NCBI RefSeq assembly: GCF_004006395.2
Contig: NZ_CP029758.2
Location: forward strand, 3,224,001 to 3,288,000
Reading direction: 5' to 3'
DNA from: Clostridium sp. AWRP
GTDB lineage: Bacteria > Bacillota > Clostridia > Clostridiales > Clostridiaceae
DNA: 64,000 bases
The position numbers were made by a program, and so were the translations under genes. This document shows positions 60,973-64,000 of this stretch, in pieces. Within the stretch, counting starts at the first letter, position 1, and each line of letters begins with the position of its first letter. The notes under the pieces were generated by a model that saw only the letters and a program-made list of their open reading frames with translations, did not search any database and was not told the origin of the DNA.

Positions 60973-63900
60973 TTATATTTTACTTAACAATCCTTTAAAC
61001 TTTTGATAGTTTACTTTTACACCATCATCTAAGTCCATTTCTATTTGCATATCTACCATATGATGTAAAACTCCATCATATTTCTTTAACTCATCTATTT
61101 GCTTATCAGTGGCTATAAGCTTTTTTTTATCATCATTCTTTTCTTTAGTATCATAAGCTCCATCTATTACATCTAATAAAGATTTTCTCTCTGTATCAAG
61201 TCTATCTTGAAGCTCATGTAAATAGTCCCTTCTTATTCTTGATAAAGTTGTTTTATCATATCTATGCATATAAATTAAACAGTTGAAAGCTTTTTGTTTT
61301 CCTGATGTAAACAACCAATATATAGGTCTCTTTTTATATGTTTGAACATGGTCTTTAAAAAAATCATTAAGGAAATATCTTCTTATAGTATCTTTTGCCG
61401 TTTCGTTATTCTTCTTACCAAGCGTTTCAGCTATAAAATTAAGATTTTCTGACAAACTTTCTTCTCCAAAAGTAACTTTAACAAATTCCACAAATTTAGC
61501 TACTATATCATCTTCAAAATAATTATCTGATAGTATTGGTATTATGTTATCCTCATCCACCTTAAATGTTCTATATTTTGAAAAATCAAACCTGCCTCCA
61601 GCATATACCAGTCCTTCCTGGTCTAAAGAATATCTACCAAATACACAACCAACTGCATAAGATATAAATGATTTAATTTCTCTTTCTTTGTCTGCTTTTC
61701 TTATAGTAATATATTTTTCTTCAACTTCTGGAGTTATTTCATCTTGAAGTTCATAAATGTCTATAAAAATTTTATTTATTTTTTCTTCATTTTCTTTTAA
61801 CTTATAGAATTGATTTTTTGTGATACTATCCCAGTTATTAAAAGCTTGCTCTATCTTATCATTATTATTTTTATACATTAATATAGGGTGATTTTTAAAA
61901 TTCCATGAGATTTCAAAATAGTTCCAATCTTCTCTTGATATATCTATACAGTCTTGACAAATTAAATTTATTTTATCTCTTATGTTATTATTCTTCTCCA
62001 TATATATTGGTATTTCTTTAACAGTTCCTGCTGTCAAATTCAATGTTGGAGATATGAACTCAAAAATATTAGCAATTATTTTAGTGTTAAAAAAACTTAA
62101 TATATAATTAAAGTCTGATTCATCTTTTACAAATATAGAATCTGCAGATTGGTCAAAAATAAATCCTTTGTTTAATACTCTTATAGTATTTATGCCAGAT
62201 GTTATTCTTTTCCAGCTTATCCCATTGTAATTAAAAAAAAATCTTTCATTTCTTATAACTGAACTTTTTTCACTTCTAACTTTTTCTCCATTGTTTTTCC
62301 AATATATAACTTCTGAAATATTGCCATACCACTTACGAGCATCTCCTCCCATTTGATAAGGTATCCAATATTTATTATTATTTTTTTCATTCATAAAATT
62401 TATAGACTTATTTTTTACTTCAAACCACTCTCTTGTATATTTACTATTACTTCCTGTCTGCATTCCAGTACAAGGGAATGAAATATCATCTATTATTTTT
62501 GCTTTATTTAATATATCTATTTCCTTATCCGTTAACCAGTACCCAAACCTCTTTCCTGGTATATTGTTCATTTTAGTCTGACTAATTATAAATCTATATG
62601 TTACCTCAGGATTAACTATTGCTTCTCTTGTTTTTATTGGCTGATTCTTAACACCTTTAAATTCTGATAACTTAATGTAATTACCTAATATGTTACTTTT
62701 ATAATTCCTTAATGTGAATGTACAAACTGGAACAGTAGCTTCTTCAAGTCCTGAATATTCCAACTGAATTAAAGTGCTTACATTCTTTGTTTCAATAATT
62801 ATATTTCTTAATTTTTCATATGATTTAATGAACATCCATACAAACGGAGTCATAAATGCCAATTGACCATTATATTTAACTTTAGAAAAACTATATACAA
62901 TAAATGCTGAAAAAATATCTGACTTTACAGCTGAATAATTTTTACTAATAAATTCTCCCAATATAGGATTTAAATACTTATTTCCTATATATGGAGGATT
63001 AGTTGATAAAATATCATATGTTTTCACCATTATGCTTGTCTGTTTCATTAATTTGGGTAATATATTAACAACCTTTTTTCTACTTTCCTCTTGCACTAAA
63101 TCCTCTACAGGGTCATTTAATATATGTTTCCATCTTTTTTCTAAGAATTTTCTGTCAAACTCTTCTATCTTTATAAGTGAACCACATATCTTTGCATTTT
63201 TGAATTGATCTATAAAAGCTTTTGTCTTATCGTAATTTTCTCCTGAAGGCTCTCCTGCTATATACTCTATATCTCCTTCATTTAAGTCATTAGTTTCTTG
63301 TATAGACGCTATATTTATACTTATTCCTTCTCTTTCTATACTTCTAAGAAGTCTATTATTATACTTCATTCCTTTCATAACAACAGCAAAACAAGCAAGC
63401 TTATAAGCCTTATCATCTATATCAAGTCCATAAAGGTTATTTTCTATAATAAGCCTTGGTATTTCTCTATTCATATATCCACATTTTTCATATATTTGAT
63501 ATAATACATCAAACATATAAACTAATATATGCCCTGAACCACAAGCAGGATCAAAACATTTAATATCTTCTACCTTTAGTTCTTTATTTATATATGGAGC
63601 TAATTTTTCTTCAAAATCTGATTCTAGATTAGGGTTCTCAATGTAAAATTCCCACTCTTTCTTTAATTCATTATGTTCCGGATGAGATTCCACCCAATAC
63701 CTGCCCAATGAGTTTTGAACCATATATCTAACTATCCAATCAGGTGTAAATAGCTGAGTAGCAAATGGAATTTCTTCTTTTTTATATTTCTTTTTAGCTT
63801 TTATAACTCTATCTTTTTCTTCTGAATTATAATATTGATAAAGCCATCCTATAATCTCTACATTTTTCCAATCACTTTCTGGTATAAAATTAGTGTCTGT

Positions 63901-64000
63901 AAGTTTTCTAACAAAAGCTCCCTCATTTAAAAGACCATCTGGAAGCAATAATTCCGTATAATGTCCTATCTTTTCAAACATAAATGGAAGAATTGTGCTT
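60973..64000 (-). CDS. pglX: PglX-type adenine-specific DNA methyltransferase (BREX), 5' end outside window
   Basis: At least 1008 residues are visible, and the frame is open to the window edge, so the N terminus is missing (full-length members have about 1200). From the ATG at 63981, SAM motif I DPACGSGHILVYMFD is at 144-158 and the catalytic NPPY at 328-331 (ILSTNPPYIGNKYLNP). A long target-recognition region follows with RKWYGNISEVIYWKNNGE. The C-terminal part includes YLHELQDRLDTERKSLL. In BREX phage-defence systems PglX methylates host DNA at a non-palindromic site. Other BREX genes would lie beyond 64000; none is to its left. Confidence 0.9.
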   Translation of the reverse strand, partial: STILPFMFEKIGHYTELLLPDGLLNEGAFVRKLTDTNFIPESDWKNVEIIGWLYQYYNSEEKDRVIKAKKKYKKEEIPFATQLFTPDWIVRYMVQNSLGRYWVESHPEHNELKKEWEFYIENPNLESDFEEKLAPYINKELKVEDIKCFDPACGSGHILVYMFDVLYQIYEKCGYMNREIPRLIIENNLYGLDIDDKAYKLACFAVVMKGMKYNNRLLRSIEREGISINIASIQETNDLNEGDIEYIAGEPSGENYDKTKAFIDQFKNAKICGSLIKIEEFDRKFLEKRWKHILNDPVEDLVQEESRKKVVNILPKLMKQTSIMVKTYDILSTNPPYIGNKYLNPILGEFISKNYSAVKSDIFSAFIVYSFSKVKYNGQLAFMTPFVWMFIKSYEKLRNIIIETKNVSTLIQLEYSGLEEATVPVCTFTLRNYKSNILGNYIKLSEFKGVKNQPIKTREAIVNPEVTYRFIISQTKMNNIPGKRFGYWLTDKEIDILNKAKIIDDISFPCTGMQTGSNSKYTREWFEVKNKSINFMNEKNNNKYWIPYQMGGDARKWYGNISEVIYWKNNGEKVRSEKSSVIRNERFFFNYNGISWKRITSGINTIRVLNKGFIFDQSADSIFVKDESDFNYILSFFNTKIIANIFEFISPTLNLTAGTVKEIPIYMEKNNNIRDKINLICQDCIDISREDWNYFEISWNFKNHPILMYKNNNDKIEQAFNNWDSITKNQFYKLKENEEKINKIFIDIYELQDEITPEVEEKYITIRKADKEREIKSFISYAVGCVFGRYSLDQEGLVYAGGRFDFSKYRTFKVDEDNIIPILSDNYFEDDIVAKFVEFVKVTFGEESLSENLNFIAETLGKKNNETAKDTIRRYFLNDFFKDHVQTYKKRPIYWLFTSGKQKAFNCLIYMHRYDKTTLSRIRRDYLHELQDRLDTERKSLLDVIDGAYDTKEKNDDKKKLIATDKQIDELKKYDGVLHHMVDMQIEMDLDDGVKVNYQKFKGLLSKI

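Noticed and set aside
1..64000. CRISPR arrays, tRNA and rRNA genes
   Set aside because: No regularly spaced repeats of suitable length and no tRNA or rRNA signatures were found on reading both strands.

Overview
This is a low-GC, AT-rich Gram-positive chromosome segment that reads as a strictly anaerobic Clostridium. The evidence is strong GGAGG ribosome binding sites with frequent TTG/GTG starts, a full-length pyruvate:ferredoxin oxidoreductase, lysine 2,3-aminomutase, DUF3787 and PFL/DUF711 proteins, and two in-frame UGA (selenocysteine) genes. A relative of the acetogenic clostridia is plausible, but the species cannot be fixed from sequence alone. No rRNA, tRNA, CRISPR array or intact insertion sequence was seen.

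Layout. 1-9.4 kb: the end of an SH3-repeat surface protein, a receiver protein lacking the phospho-acceptor Asp, an SDR reductase, a membrane chemoreceptor, a glycine riboswitch with the ACT/PFL gene pair, an HD-GYP protein and a soluble PocR-type chemoreceptor. 9.4-13.4 kb: a membrane zinc-protease-like gene, a broken acetyltransferase, an MGT-type glycosyltransferase, DUF2000 and AraC genes. 13.6-17.9 kb: a short Cys-Sec selenoprotein, the large nifJ (PFOR) gene and a structured RNA/transposon-end-like element. 18-24.8 kb: amino-acid and redox genes with regulators (IclR, aminotransferase, Fe-S nitroreductase, MaoC-like, TetR, MocR, Asp/Glu racemase). 24.9-28.2 kb: a GGDEF protein with a C-terminal ribbon-helix-helix-like tail, then a c-di-AMP (ydaO-type) riboswitch with terminator in front of ablA-ablB, which make the osmolyte N-epsilon-acetyl-beta-lysine. 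28.2-36.5 kb: a two-component system with an ABC transporter, a duplicated scrap of its kinase gene, a DUF4097 protein and an MFS pump with its TetR regulator.

36.5-46 kb is a uronate/aldonate catabolic cluster, all on the minus strand: LacI-type regulator, KDG kinase, FCD-GntR regulator, UxuB, UxuA, a zinc alcohol dehydrogenase, an MHS-type transporter and KDPG aldolase. The genes give a complete route from L-gulonate or D-fructuronate to pyruvate plus glyceraldehyde-3-phosphate. No uronate isomerase is present. Matching AAACCGGTTT palindromes lie in front of the kinase and regulator genes.

46-60.2 kb is a sulfur/persulfide island: a half-size TauE/SafE permease, a four-domain CoA-disulfide reductase-rhodanese-TusA-DsrE fusion, a methyltransferase, a HesB-like selenoprotein, a C_GCAxxG_C_C protein, a two-cysteine ArsR repressor of the persulfide-sensor type, a permease remnant, Crp/Fnr, two NapH-like membrane Fe-S proteins, a two-component system, a second CoA-disulfide reductase-rhodanese and a free rhodanese. 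60.3-64 kb holds an SGNH hydrolase and the 3' part of a pglX methyltransferase gene, so a BREX-type phage-defence locus probably continues beyond the right edge.

The points most worth a second look are the two selenoprotein genes that ordinary gene calling would split or miss, the c-di-AMP control of ablAB with an unusual second copy of the P1 strand beyond the terminator, the persulfide island, and the structured element shared by two loci.
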